Source: an uncultured Oscillospiraceae bacterium (lineage in GTDB: Bacteria > Bacillota > Clostridia > Oscillospirales > Acutalibacteraceae). From it: a stretch of DNA of 29,556 bases. The position numbers and the translations under genes were made by a program. Location of the stretch: the NCBI GenBank assembly GCA_900552285.1, contig URYV01000003.1, forward strand, positions 1 to 29,556. Reading direction: 5' to 3'. This document shows positions 1 through 8,396 of this stretch, one piece after another (position 1 is the stretch's first letter; every line of letters starts with the position of its first letter). The notes under the pieces were generated by a model. It searched no databases. It worked only from the letters and a program-made list of their open reading frames with translations, and was not told the DNA's origin.

Positions 1-77
1 CCTATATGCGACGACAAACCGAAAAGCACCGTTAATAGGACATTTCAGGCGTGTTAGGATATGTGCGCTATGCTTAA
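1..77. repeat. Right part of a dispersed 161-bp element (copy 1, truncated by window edge)
   Basis: Positions 1-77 match 14838-14914 with only a handful of substitutions, in the same orientation. The stretch ends in a version of the right terminal repeat (50-77) seen in the complete copy. The left half would lie before base 1, so the sequence probably starts where assembly broke in a multicopy repeat. It lies just beyond the 3' end of deoC, as the other copy lies just beyond the 3' end of a minus-strand gene. No ORF is present. Confidence 0.85.
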
Positions 78-116
78 AAGAAAAAGCGACGTCGGGAAAG
101 CTCCCAAAGCCGCTTT
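76..116 (-). terminator. Rho-independent terminator of deoC
   Basis: On the minus strand AAAGCGGC (116-109) pairs with GTCGCTTT (90-83) with one G-T wobble. A small inner GGGA/TCCC pairing closes the loop, and a T-rich tract follows (83-76). It begins 15 nt after the deoC stop. The T tract abuts the end of the repeat element. Confidence 0.75.
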
Positions 117-131
117 TAACTCGGATTTCAA

Positions 132-788
132 TTAGTTTTCAAGAGCCTTTGCAGCCTTAACGACACGGCTTGTGCCCAGTCTCGAGGCACCCAGCTCGAT
201 GAACTTTTCGGCATCCTCAACGCTCTTGATACCGGCGGAAGCCTTGATTTTCAGAGCGGCGGACTTGTTCTCGTTGAAGATCTTGATGTCCTCCTCGTTT
301 GCGCCGCGGGAGGAATAGCCGGTGGAGGTCTTGATGTAGTCTGCGCCCGACTCGGAAACGATCTTGGTGATCTTTGCTCTCTCGTCGGCGTCAAGCTCGC
401 TGGTCTCGACGATGACCTTAAGGAGCTTGCCGTTGCAGGCGGCCTTGATAGCCTTGATTTCGTTCAGAACGTCGTCGTATTTCTTGTCCTTCATCCAACT
501 GATGTTGATGACCATGTCGATTTCGTCGGCACCGTTCTTAACTGCGTCCTCGGTCTCGAAAACCTTGGTGGCGGTGGTGTTGGAGCCGTGGGGGAAACCG
601 ATAACGGTGCAGATGGGGAGCTTGTCTCCCACATATTCCTTGGCCTGCTTTACATAGATGGGGGGAATGCAGCAGGAAGCGCAGCCGTATTTGATACCGT
701 CGTCAAGCACGCCCTTGATCTGCTCCCAGGTGCAGCCGGGGGCAAGCAGAGTGTGGTCGACCTTTGCAAGAATGTCTTTAAGTTCCAT
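132..788 (-). CDS. deoC: Deoxyribose-phosphate aldolase
   Basis: Class I aldolase that reversibly splits 2-deoxy-D-ribose 5-phosphate into glyceraldehyde 3-phosphate and acetaldehyde in the cytoplasm, the last step of deoxynucleoside catabolism. The 218 residues are full length for the family. The Schiff-base lysine is K153 in YIKTSTG. The proton-relay lysine is K182 in IKASAGI, and D91 in EIDMVINI matches the catalytic Asp. The start ATG at 788 has an AAAGGAG ribosome site. The gene is monocistronic, with its own promoter and terminator. No other deoxynucleoside-catabolism gene (deoA, deoB, deoD, cdd) is adjacent, so its usual operon context is missing here. Confidence 0.96.
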   Translation of the reverse strand: MELKDILAKVDHTLLAPGCTWEQIKGVLDDGIKYGCASCCIPPIYVKQAKEYVGDKLPICTVIGFPHGSNTTATKVFETEDAVKNGADEIDMVINISWMKDKKYDDVLNEIKAIKAACNGKLLKVIVETSELDADERAKITKIVSESGADYIKTSTGYSSRGANEEDIKIFNENKSAALKIKASAGIKSVEDAEKFIELGASRLGTSRVVKAAKALEN

Positions 789-821
789 TTTTAAAATCTC
801 CTTTGGATTTTTTCCTTTAAC

Positions 822-849
822 AGTATATCATAGTTTTCGCTTTTTTCAA
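822..849 (-). promoter_or_regulatory. Sigma-A promoter for deoC
   Basis: Minus strand TTGAAA (849-844), 16-nt spacer, TATACT (827-822) with an extended TGA just before the -10. It lies about 35 nt upstream of the deoC start, downstream of the ABC operon terminator. Confidence 0.6.
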
Positions 850-863
850 GTTAATTTTTCATC

Positions 864-899
864 AAAAAAGCGGCGGGGCAAAAAAATTGCCTCTGCCGC
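864..899 (-). terminator. Terminator of the amino acid ABC operon
   Basis: Minus strand GCGGC (899-895) pairs with GCCGC (874-870). An inner GGCAA/TTGCC stem encloses a T-rich loop, and six T follow (869-864). It starts 7 nt after the ATPase stop codon. Confidence 0.8.
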
Positions 900-906
900 A
901 AAAAAA

Positions 907-1650
907 TTATAAAACCTTTGAGAGAAAATCCTTGAGTCTCGGGTTTTTCGGATTTGTGAAAAACTCCTCCGGCTCGGCCTCCTCCTGAATTTTGCCGTCG
1001 TCGATAAAGAGCACTCGGGAAGCCACCTCTCTTGCAAAGCCCATTTCGTGGGTGACGACCACCATGGTCATACCCTGGGCGGCAAGGGACTTCATAACCT
1101 CAAGCACCTCGCCCACCATTTCGGGGTCGAGAGCGGACGTCGGCTCGTCGAAAAGCATGACGTCGGGGTCCATGGCAAGGGCGCGTACAATTGCCACCCT
1201 CTGCTTTTGGCCGCCCGAAAGCTGGGAGGGATATGCTCCCGCTCTGTCCTCAAGACCGACCCTGCGAAGAAGCTCAAGCGCCTTGGTTTCGGCCTCTTCC
1301 TTGCTTTTTTTAAGCAGCTTCATGGGGGCAAGGGTCATATTTTTGAGAATGGTCATGTGAGGGAAAAGATTGAACTGCTGAAAAACCATACCCATTTTCT
1401 GACGGTGGACGTTGATGTCGACCGTCGGGTCGGTAATGTCTGTTCCCTCAAAGAGAATTTTTCCGCCGGTGGGGCGCTCGAGAAGATTAAGGGTGCGGAG
1501 AAAGGTGGATTTTCCCGAGCCCGAGGGGCCGATGACCACGACCACGTCGCCCTTGTTGATTTCGGTGTCGATTCCCTTTAAAACCTCGATTTTTCCGAAG
1601 GATTTTTCAAGGCCCTCCACCTTTATGAGAAGATTTTTATCAGTGGTCAC
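907..1650 (-). CDS. Polar amino acid ABC transporter, ATP-binding protein (GlnQ/HisP type)
   Basis: Cytoplasmic ATPase that drives the importer encoded upstream. From the chosen start it has 247 residues: Walker A GPSGSGKST at 41-49, Q-loop near 91-92, signature LSGGQ at 144-148, Walker B ending FDEP with D168 and E169, and an H-loop in VVTHEMGF. The GTG at 1650 is preferred because GAGAGGAGG lies about 10 nt upstream. A longer in-frame ATG at 1680 has no ribosome site and would run deep into the permease gene. With GTG the overlap with the permease 3' end is 11 nt, typical of translational coupling. The closest relatives by motif are GlnQ, HisP and ArtP-type proteins. The exact amino acid carried cannot be told from sequence. 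Confidence 0.94.
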   Translation of the reverse strand: MTTDKNLLIKVEGLEKSFGKIEVLKGIDTEINKGDVVVVIGPSGSGKSTFLRTLNLLERPTGGKILFEGTDITDPTVDINVHRQKMGMVFQQFNLFPHMTILKNMTLAPMKLLKKSKEEAETKALELLRRVGLEDRAGAYPSQLSGGQKQRVAIVRALAMDPDVMLFDEPTSALDPEMVGEVLEVMKSLAAQGMTMVVVTHEMGFAREVASRVLFIDDGKIQEEAEPEEFFTNPKNPRLKDFLSKVL

Positions 1651-2419
1651 TCTTACGCAGCCTCCTCTCGAAAATGCCAAGCAGCTTTGTGAGTATTATA
1701 ACGATAATAAGATAAATCACGGCAAGGCTTATGTAAGGAATAAAGGGCTGATAGGTCTTTGCCACAATATTCTGAGCCTGCTTTGTAACGTCTCTGAGCA
1801 TGATAACCGACACAAGCGACGTATCCTTCAAAAGGGTTATCATCTCGTTGCCGAGAGCCGGCAGAATGTTCTTAAGCGCCTGAGGAATGACAATGTACCA
1901 CATGGTCTGAACATAGTTGAGTCCGAGGCTTCGTCCCGCCTCGGCCTGACCGGCGTTTACCGACATAATTCCCGAGCGGGCGATTTCGGCAACATAGGCG
2001 CCGGAATTTATACCGAGAGTGATGATGCCGCATATGACCGTTCCGGTGTCGGTTTTCGGAATCATGATGACAAAGCCCATAATAAGCAGCTGAACCATCA
2101 TGGGGGTTCCTCTTATGACCGTCAGATATATCTTGCAAAGGCCGTTCAAAAATCTCAGAAGAATGTGGGGCTTTGTTCCCGTCGCGTTGTCGTGAGAGGA
2201 TCTTATCACGGCCACAATTGTTCCGAGAACAATACCGATTGCAAGGGCTCCGAGGGTAACTATGAAGGTGATTTTAAGTCCGTCGACAAACCATGTCCAC
2301 CGATTTTGGTAAACAAACGTCTGATAGAGCTGAAAGAAAAAATCCTGAAGCCACGAGGGAAGTCCCTGAATCCACGAGGGAGCGGTTTCAAGCCAGCCCG
2401 CAAGGGTAAGCACGGTCAT
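1640..2419 (-). CDS. Polar amino acid ABC transporter, permease (HisM/GlnP type)
   Basis: Membrane subunit of the importer, 259 residues. The N-terminal ~45 residues are rich in Trp and aromatics. Several hydrophobic helices follow (ITFIVTLGALAIGIVLGTIVAVI, a second in MMVQLLIMGFVIMI, and a C-terminal YISLAVIYLIIVIILTKLLGIF). The cytoplasmic EAA loop that docks on the ATPase is clear at MSVNAGQAEAGRSLGLN...IVIPQAL. Only one permease gene is present, so the transporter should use a homodimer, as GlnP-type systems do. The start ATG at 2419 follows GAGG at 8 nt. The 88-nt gap to the binding-protein gene holds a hairpin annotated separately. Confidence 0.93.
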   Translation of the reverse strand: MTVLTLAGWLETAPSWIQGLPSWLQDFFFQLYQTFVYQNRWTWFVDGLKITFIVTLGALAIGIVLGTIVAVIRSSHDNATGTKPHILLRFLNGLCKIYLTVIRGTPMMVQLLIMGFVIMIPKTDTGTVICGIITLGINSGAYVAEIARSGIMSVNAGQAEAGRSLGLNYVQTMWYIVIPQALKNILPALGNEMITLLKDTSLVSVIMLRDVTKQAQNIVAKTYQPFIPYISLAVIYLIIVIILTKLLGIFERRLRKSDH

Positions 2420-2454
2420 TTTGTAACCTCATTTCCTGTTCTTTAAAAATAGAA

Positions 2455-2481
2455 TACAAGGGACAGTCATACTGCCCCTTG
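2455..2481 (-). terminator. Intercistronic hairpin after the binding-protein gene
   Basis: Minus strand: an 11-bp stem (CAAGGGGCAGT with ACTGTCCCTTG, one wobble) around a 3-nt loop, followed by a mixed T/A tract. It sits 26 nt after the binding-protein stop and inside the operon. Such hairpins act as partial terminators or 3' stabilisers in solute-binding-protein operons. Its effect here is inferred. Confidence 0.7.
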
Positions 2482-2507
2482 CAGAAGTGTCTTTTTTGAA
2501 CCTTTAA

Positions 2508-3287
2508 TTACTCGGCCTTGATGTATTTTGCGATGATTCCGTCGATGGTTCCGTCGGCCTTGAGCTCGGCAATGGCGCCGTTGACCTTGTCAAGAAGGTC
2601 GGTGTTGGTCTTGGCGATGGCGGCGGCATAATTCTCGGTCACATATTCGGTTCCGAGAATTTTAAGACCGGTGTTTGCGGCCACAAAGTTTTTAGCAGGC
2701 TCGTTGTCGATAACAACGCAGTCGACCTGGCCGTTTACAAGAGCGGCAACGGCAAGAGCGCCGCTGGAGAACTGTTTGACGTGATCCTGACCGTAATCGT
2801 CGGTGCAGTAGGCGTCGCCGGTGGTTCCCGACTGAACGCCGATGGTCTTGCCCTCAAGGTCGTCGACCGAAGCAATGGCGCTGTCCTCTTTGACGATGAT
2901 GACCTGAGTTCCGGTTGCATATGAATCGGTGAAGTTTACCGACTCCTTGCGCTCATCATTGACGGTCATACCGGCAAGAACGATGTCAATGGAACCGCCC
3001 TGAACGGCAGGGATAAGAGAATCAAATTCCATATCCTTAATTTCGAGAGTCATACCGAGCTTGTCGGCAATTGCCTTTGCGATTTCGGCGTCGATACCGG
3101 CAACCTCGCCGTTATCATCGACGAATTCATAGGGGGGGAAGGTTGCGTTGGTTCCCATGGTGAGGGTTCCTTTGCTTTCGGCAACGGATGCGGTGCTTTC
3201 GGCATCCTTGCTGCTGTCGCTTCCGCAGCCGGCGAAAAGGCAGGCGGTCATGCACAGGGCAAGAACGAGACATATAATCTTTTTCAT
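2508..3287 (-). CDS. Polar amino acid ABC transporter, substrate-binding lipoprotein
   Basis: Extracellular solute-binding protein, family 3 (SBP_bac_3), 259 residues, anchored by lipid. The signal peptide ends in lipobox LFAGC with the modified cysteine at C21. A Ser/Asp/Ala linker follows. The fold starts at GTLTMGTNATFPPYEFVDDNGEVAGIDAEIAKAIADKLG, the typical ligand-binding opening of the HisJ/GlnH family. A central IGVQSGTTGD segment is also characteristic. It is the first gene of the operon and has its own promoter. The substrate is probably a polar amino acid or cystine; sequence alone does not decide. Confidence 0.94.
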   Translation of the reverse strand: MKKIICLVLALCMTACLFAGCGSDSSKDAESTASVAESKGTLTMGTNATFPPYEFVDDNGEVAGIDAEIAKAIADKLGMTLEIKDMEFDSLIPAVQGGSIDIVLAGMTVNDERKESVNFTDSYATGTQVIIVKEDSAIASVDDLEGKTIGVQSGTTGDAYCTDDYGQDHVKQFSSGALAVAALVNGQVDCVVIDNEPAKNFVAANTGLKILGTEYVTENYAAAIAKTNTDLLDKVNGAIAELKADGTIDGIIAKYIKAE

Positions 3288-3321
3288 TTATAAAATCTCC
3301 CTTTTTATTTAATATGTCGGT

Positions 3322-3350
3322 ATGATACCATACGCGGCGGCAAATTGCAA
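3322..3350 (-). promoter_or_regulatory. Promoter of the amino acid ABC operon
   Basis: Minus strand TTGCAA (3350-3345), 17-nt spacer, TATCAT (3327-3322). The -10 lies inside a short dyad GGTAT-C-ATACC, which could be an operator. The leader before the binding-protein ATG is only about 30 nt, so there is no room for a riboswitch. Confidence 0.55.
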
Positions 3351-3385
3351 GGTCTTTTTGAAATTTTTTGCATATTCCGTGAATT

Positions 3386-5392
3386 TTATTTCAGTTTTTT
3401 TTCAAAATAATCCTGCTCGTTTATGCGGAGCGTGCGGCCGCTTTCAAGGTGAATGAGGATTTTCCCGTCGCAGGGGTCGTCCGACGCCTCCACCGATTTT
3501 ATGTTGTATTCGGCATTTTCCGACGGCTCGAAAGCCGTCACAAAGCGCACATTTTTTCCCTTTATGTCGCATTCGGCGGTGGGCAGCGGAGAGAAAACTC
3601 CCGGCACCTCGTTGCAGCGGAACCCCTGGAAATGCTCCTCGTCGGCGCGATAGACCGCCGTCTTTTCGAGGGTGTGCAGCATTTTTATTCCGACACCGCT
3701 TTCCGTTTTTACGGTAAACATTTTGTCATCAAATGCATAGTCACCGTCGGCAAAATGCCAAATCGCGGTGTAGAGGTGTTCCCTTTCGTCCTTTGCCTCC
3801 ATGCGGTCGATAACGACCACAAGAGGATTTGTCCCCTCGGGGCTTTTAAGCCAAATGACCCTGCGGAAGTGCTTAACGTCCACATCCTGCTCGCCGTAGT
3901 TTTTATCATATCGGGCGGCGGCGCAGTCATAATAGTCGGTCGAATCGAAATACACGTCGGCCTTTGTGTTAAGCACGGCGCTGTCCCACACGTTGTGGTC
4001 GCGGCAGCGCTGGGAAAGCCCGTCGACAATGACGGTATTATGCCCCCTTGTCAGCAGAGAATAATTGAAAAGCTTTGAGCCGTCATAGGCCGCTCTTCCC
4101 GCCTCGGGAAGAAGATATTCGCCGTAGGCGTGTATAAGCACTTCAAGCTTGTCCTCGTGCTGATGCCCGAAGCCGAACCGCGCGGCGTTGAAGAAGCACC
4201 AAAAGGCCTTTTCGCTCCAGTCGCTGCGGAAGGTGACATAGCCGGAATAGGGCAGAATGTTTGAAAGAACGCTCGGCTGCCCCCCTTGCTTTCTCATGGT
4301 CTTGAGATAGAGGAAGTCCTTTCTTTCGGGGAAAAAGTCGGTTGCCCTTGCAAGTGTAAATCCCGTGTCGAAATCGGCGCCGTCGTTGAGATTCGGCACC
4401 TGAAGATCGGGCTTTACGATGTGGGGATAAACGTCATACATTTTCTCGAGGGCACAGAGCATACTTTCGGGCGGGCGTTTTCCCACCTTGCCGTAGACAA
4501 GCAGAACCTCCTCGAAATTGCTGACCACCACCTGATGATAATTGGTGGTCAGCTCCTGCTGAAATCCGTCGGCGAAAAGCTGGGCCGTCAGCTGTTCCGA
4601 CAGCTTCGACATGGCGAAGTTTTCCCACTCCTTTGCCCTTTTGAAGAAGGGGAAAAGGAGAGCAATATGGGTCATGCCGTTCATTTCCATGATAAGCCAG
4701 TTTGAGGTGGTGAACCACTTTTCTATTCTCAGCGCGTGTTCATAAACGCACTTGAAAATGTTGACCCAATCCCTGCCGTTAAGTGAGGGCGAACGGGAAA
4801 AGGTGCAGATAGCCACCGGCCAGCTGCCGAGCATTCTTATGCCGCACTCAATGGTGCGCCAAAAATCGGTTTCGCCGCCCACGGCGTCCATGGGCGCGGG
4901 AGAGGCCTGCATTATCCAGCTCATAATAAGCTCGCAAAAGCCCTCGGCATATTTTTCGTCGCCGGTCTCGCGATAGGCGTTCATGAGATAGAAAAATTCG
5001 TGGTGCCGCTGGAGCTGCCATGTGAATTCGCGGTAGCCGTCGGGAGTGGGGTTAAAAAGCCAATCCACGACCTCTTTGTCGAATTGATGCTCCACTCCGC
5101 AGGACACAAGGTCGTGGCGAAGCACCCTGTCGGCCGCCTCAATAGGGGTGTCGGTCTTTACACAGTCCACTCCTCCCATGCTGACCGCCGCGTCGTCGAA
5201 CATATGGGGGTCGAGGAAGGAGCGTATAAACCCGCCGAATTTTTCAAGGGCACCCTCCATGTCGCCGTCACGGGCCATTTTGTCGGCGCCTTTGAGCTCC
5301 TCGAATTTGTCGCAGTCGATAACCTCGGTGAAGAAGAAAAGGTCGGAAACCTGATTTTCGATTTCCCTTCGGTCGTATTTTTTCAAGCTCAT
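3386..5392 (-). CDS. Heparinase II/III-like polysaccharide lyase family protein, without signal peptide
   Basis: The 668-residue protein has an alpha-helical N-terminal half (alpha/alpha toroid, with FTWQLQRHHEFFYLMNAYRETGDEKYA and WFTTSNWLIMEMNGMTH) and a beta-sandwich C-terminal half. This is the layout of heparinase II/III and oligoalginate lyases. The diagnostic segment FGFGHQHEDKLEVLIHAYGEYLLPEAG at about residues 403-430 matches the family core, where His acts with a Tyr/His pair in beta-elimination of uronic-acid glycans. N234-W-L in the toroid is also family-like. There is no signal peptide or membrane helix, so it should act on imported oligosaccharides in the cytoplasm. The gene follows the double beta-helix gene by 8 nt and is surely co-transcribed. 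The substrate is unknown. Confidence 0.8.
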   Translation of the reverse strand: MSLKKYDRREIENQVSDLFFFTEVIDCDKFEELKGADKMARDGDMEGALEKFGGFIRSFLDPHMFDDAAVSMGGVDCVKTDTPIEAADRVLRHDLVSCGVEHQFDKEVVDWLFNPTPDGYREFTWQLQRHHEFFYLMNAYRETGDEKYAEGFCELIMSWIMQASPAPMDAVGGETDFWRTIECGIRMLGSWPVAICTFSRSPSLNGRDWVNIFKCVYEHALRIEKWFTTSNWLIMEMNGMTHIALLFPFFKRAKEWENFAMSKLSEQLTAQLFADGFQQELTTNYHQVVVSNFEEVLLVYGKVGKRPPESMLCALEKMYDVYPHIVKPDLQVPNLNDGADFDTGFTLARATDFFPERKDFLYLKTMRKQGGQPSVLSNILPYSGYVTFRSDWSEKAFWCFFNAARFGFGHQHEDKLEVLIHAYGEYLLPEAGRAAYDGSKLFNYSLLTRGHNTVIVDGLSQRCRDHNVWDSAVLNTKADVYFDSTDYYDCAAARYDKNYGEQDVDVKHFRRVIWLKSPEGTNPLVVVIDRMEAKDEREHLYTAIWHFADGDYAFDDKMFTVKTESGVGIKMLHTLEKTAVYRADEEHFQGFRCNEVPGVFSPLPTAECDIKGKNVRFVTAFEPSENAEYNIKSVEASDDPCDGKILIHLESGRTLRINEQDYFEKKLK

Positions 5393-5400
5393 AACATTAC

Positions 5401-8301
5401 CTACTTTATAATTTTGAATACGTCTCCCGCGGCCACAAGACGGTATCTCATGCCGCCCTCAAACATATTGCCGAGCGAGGTGACGCTTTTTGCATTTTTA
5501 TCCACGTTGAAGTCATAGGGAGTGCTTTCGCTTTCGTTAAAGACTCCCGAGGCATAAACCTCTCCGCCGAAGCAGTCAAACATGGTGTTTCCGGCGGCGT
5601 TGACATTGGCTCCGAAAACCTTAAAGCTGCCGTTTCCGAGAATTCGGAAGGAAAAGAGCGGGTCGCCCCAGCAGGCCGCGTTTACGGCCGAAAGACTTCC
5701 CGAAAAGTCACCCGAGGTGAGCACATAATTCCGTTCTTCACCCGGGAGGTTAACAAGCTGCGGGTCGATGAGAACCGCCTGCGCGTCGCCCTCGGCATAG
5801 ACGGCGATATTTCCGCAATCCACCCCGTGGCTGACGGCTTTCACATTTTTTGCCCCTGAAAGCAGGGTCAGCCCCTGATAGGCTCCGTATACGAAATTGT
5901 GATAGAGAATTTCGTCCTGCGACTCCCCGATAACAAAGGGACGGCTGTTCTTTTTGACATATTCGAGGCGGGTATTAAAATCCGAATGAGCCTTGTCCTC
6001 AAGGTGATCCTTTGCGGTGTACCAGGCGTTGGGGGTATAGTGAACGTCGCGTATGACGCCGCCGCTGCTTCCCGCGCCCACCTTTATGCCGCAGTATATC
6101 GGTGTTCCCCACACATATTCAACATAGTGCCTGTCGCATTTTTGCGAGGCAAAATCAATACCGTTATAGGAATTTATAAGGGCGGTGTTGACAACATAAA
6201 TATCTTCGCCCTCTCCCCTTATCGTGAAGGAAAAGGGAACCACGGCATTTGACGACTGTTTATAATAATGAACGCCGATTCCCCTTATTCCCGCTCCGGA
6301 TTTGAGGGTGAAAAGAGCCTGCCCGTCGCCGTTTTCGCGGCCGAAATCGGTGTATATCATGGTTTTGGGCAGATAGTTCGGTATGTCCTCGCAGCCGCGT
6401 ATTTCAATTCCCTCGTAAACGGTCACCGGGGACGACATAAAATAATATCCGCCGGGAATGTAGACCGTTCCGCCGCTTTCCCGCAGCGAGTCGATTGCCG
6501 ACTGCAGAGCCTCGCTTATGTCGGTTCTGACCGACGCCGTATCCAAAAGATTTACAAAGGCGTCGCTTTTCGGAGCCCTGTTCATGTCCTTGTCATAATC
6601 AACCGACGTTTCGGGCATATGCTCGGTGTTTGAAAGCACCTTATATTCGGTGCCGTCGCCGTAAAACTCGGTGTCGATGAGGGTGTGGCGGTCGCTGTCG
6701 GTAACATAGGGAGAGCCGCCGTTTGAGCACACCCTGCCCCCCTCGGTGATGAGAGCGTTATACCCCGCGTCGTAAATCGCGTTTTTCCCGCAGCTTTCCA
6801 CCGCGCAGTTTGCAAGGGTGAGTGTGGTGCTGCCGCCCTTGTCGAGATAAATCGCCGCCGCGCCGTCGTTTCCGTAGGCGGTGAAGGTGCAGTCGGTGAA
6901 GCTCAGCCACTTGGAGTTGTTTATAAAGGCGGCATAGTAGCAGTTTGTTATGTTTGAATCGTAAAGATGTCCGTTGGCCGAGCCCCGCTCGGTGGGATAA
7001 AATCTGATTCCGATGTTATAGCCGTCGATGTTGAAGCCGGAAAAATAGGTCCAGTCCACCATTCCCACCTCAAAGCCAACGGCGTTTCGCAAAAGCCAGG
7101 TTCGCAGCAGTTTTTGCTCGTCGTTTTTCATGCCCTCGTATTCGGCAAGATATTTATAGGAAAAGTCTATTCCCTCAAAGCGGCCGATGTCAAGGCTGCC
7201 GTCGAGGGTGATGCCGGTGAGCAGCGGAGTTCCCGAGATGTTTCTCACCGTTTGGAGAGAATTGTTGCTGCCCGCCGAAAGATTGACCGCCCGATAGGAA
7301 TTTACAAAGCAGACATTTTCAAGAAGTATTCCCTCGCTGCCGTTTTGCATGACGGTGTAGGGATAAGGAATCGGGGCGCCCGACACAAACTCCTGCTCGG
7401 GATAATAAAAATTGAGGTTTTTAAGAGCGCTTTGATAGCTCATGACGACGGCGGGCTTTTCCTCCTCGCTGCCTTTTCCGCCGTATATAAGCAGGGTGGA
7501 AAGAGGCTTGCCGTTTTTGTCGGCCTCGCCGACGAGAGCAACGCCTATGGGAAGGTCAAGACCGTTTGAAATGACATATTCCCCCGCCGGCACAAAGACC
7601 GTTCCGCCCTTTCTCGACAGCTGATCCACAGCGTCGGCAAAGGCAAGGGTGCAATCGGTTTTTCCGTCGCCCACGGCGCCGAAATCGGCCACATTCATGT
7701 CGGCGACGGTGGTTCCCTGCCCGTCAAATTCTGTGTTGACAAGCTTTGGCGAGCGATCCTTGGGATAATCGTTTTTTGCGGCTTCAAAAACGGCCGCCTT
7801 TGAATATTCCGAAACCTCCTCACGCATAAGAAGAGCGTTTACCTTTTCGTCCCGGGCAAATGCGTTTTTTGCGGGAGCGGTCAGCACCGACACCCCGAAA
7901 AAGGCAAGGCCTGCGGCAAAAAAGCAGGGTGCCAAAATTATGAAAATCTTCTTTTTCAGCACAAAAATCAGCACAAGAAAGACGGCCGCTGCGGCGGCAA
8001 GAAGGCCGGCGCATATGACAAAGGCAAAATTAAACCTGTCCGACACGTTTTTATAGTTATATCCGTGAAAATTGGGAACTGCGTCGGAGCTGTCGCTCAG
8101 CTGCTCGAATTTTCCCACGGCCTGTGAAAAGCCCGTTTCGGCGGTGGGATCGGAGAGTCCGTCGGTTCCGGGGGTTCCGTCGTTTGTGCCGTTTGTCTTG
8201 TCGCTGCAAAAAACAAGGGGCTGCTCGGCGGCGGCAAGGGTGCAAAAGCACATTGCGGCGGCAATTATCACTGCGGTCAGGACGGCTGCGGCTTTTTTCA
8301 T
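5401..8301 (-). CDS. Membrane-anchored protein with two pectate-lyase-like beta-helix domains
   Basis: The 966-residue protein starts with a signal peptide (MKKAAAVLTAVIIAAAMCFC, cleavage likely after AAA near residue 25). A short outer segment follows, then a two-helix membrane hairpin (about 90-114 and 118-140, split by KKK), then two copies of a right-handed beta-helix. Each copy opens with the GH28/Pectate_lyase_3 signature: NVADFGAVGDGKTDCTLAF...GGTVFVPAGEY near 203-245, and VRTDISEALQSAIDSLRESGGTVYIPGGYYF near 590-625. The second lacks the DFGAVGDG portion. No clear GH28 catalytic NTD...DD set is visible, so lyase, hydrolase or binding function is open. It is the first gene of a two-gene unit with a heparinase-like protein. 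Confidence 0.75.
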   Translation of the reverse strand: MKKAAAVLTAVIIAAAMCFCTLAAAEQPLVFCSDKTNGTNDGTPGTDGLSDPTAETGFSQAVGKFEQLSDSSDAVPNFHGYNYKNVSDRFNFAFVICAGLLAAAAAVFLVLIFVLKKKIFIILAPCFFAAGLAFFGVSVLTAPAKNAFARDEKVNALLMREEVSEYSKAAVFEAAKNDYPKDRSPKLVNTEFDGQGTTVADMNVADFGAVGDGKTDCTLAFADAVDQLSRKGGTVFVPAGEYVISNGLDLPIGVALVGEADKNGKPLSTLLIYGGKGSEEEKPAVVMSYQSALKNLNFYYPEQEFVSGAPIPYPYTVMQNGSEGILLENVCFVNSYRAVNLSAGSNNSLQTVRNISGTPLLTGITLDGSLDIGRFEGIDFSYKYLAEYEGMKNDEQKLLRTWLLRNAVGFEVGMVDWTYFSGFNIDGYNIGIRFYPTERGSANGHLYDSNITNCYYAAFINNSKWLSFTDCTFTAYGNDGAAAIYLDKGGSTTLTLANCAVESCGKNAIYDAGYNALITEGGRVCSNGGSPYVTDSDRHTLIDTEFYGDGTEYKVLSNTEHMPETSVDYDKDMNRAPKSDAFVNLLDTASVRTDISEALQSAIDSLRESGGTVYIPGGYYFMSSPVTVYEGIEIRGCEDIPNYLPKTMIYTDFGRENGDGQALFTLKSGAGIRGIGVHYYKQSSNAVVPFSFTIRGEGEDIYVVNTALINSYNGIDFASQKCDRHYVEYVWGTPIYCGIKVGAGSSGGVIRDVHYTPNAWYTAKDHLEDKAHSDFNTRLEYVKKNSRPFVIGESQDEILYHNFVYGAYQGLTLLSGAKNVKAVSHGVDCGNIAVYAEGDAQAVLIDPQLVNLPGEERNYVLTSGDFSGSLSAVNAACWGDPLFSFRILGNGSFKVFGANVNAAGNTMFDCFGGEVYASGVFNESESTPYDFNVDKNAKSVTSLGNMFEGGMRYRLVAAGDVFKIIK

Positions 8302-8345
8302 TGGGTTTCCTCTTTCTTTTTAAGGGTGCAGACTTTCGGCCTTTA

Positions 8346-8392
8346 AAAACAAAATTCCCCGGGAAGTCATTTCAAAACGGCCTCCCGGGAAG
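8346..8392 (-). terminator. Terminator of the dehydrogenase/flavodoxin operon
   Basis: Minus strand: CCTTCCCGGGA and TCCCGGGGAA form a GC-rich stem (with one bulge) around a ~17-nt loop, followed by TTTTGTTTTT. It begins 5 nt after the flavodoxin-family stop. The 95-nt interval to the beta-helix gene shows no convincing promoter. Confidence 0.8.
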
Positions 8393-8396
8393 GCAA

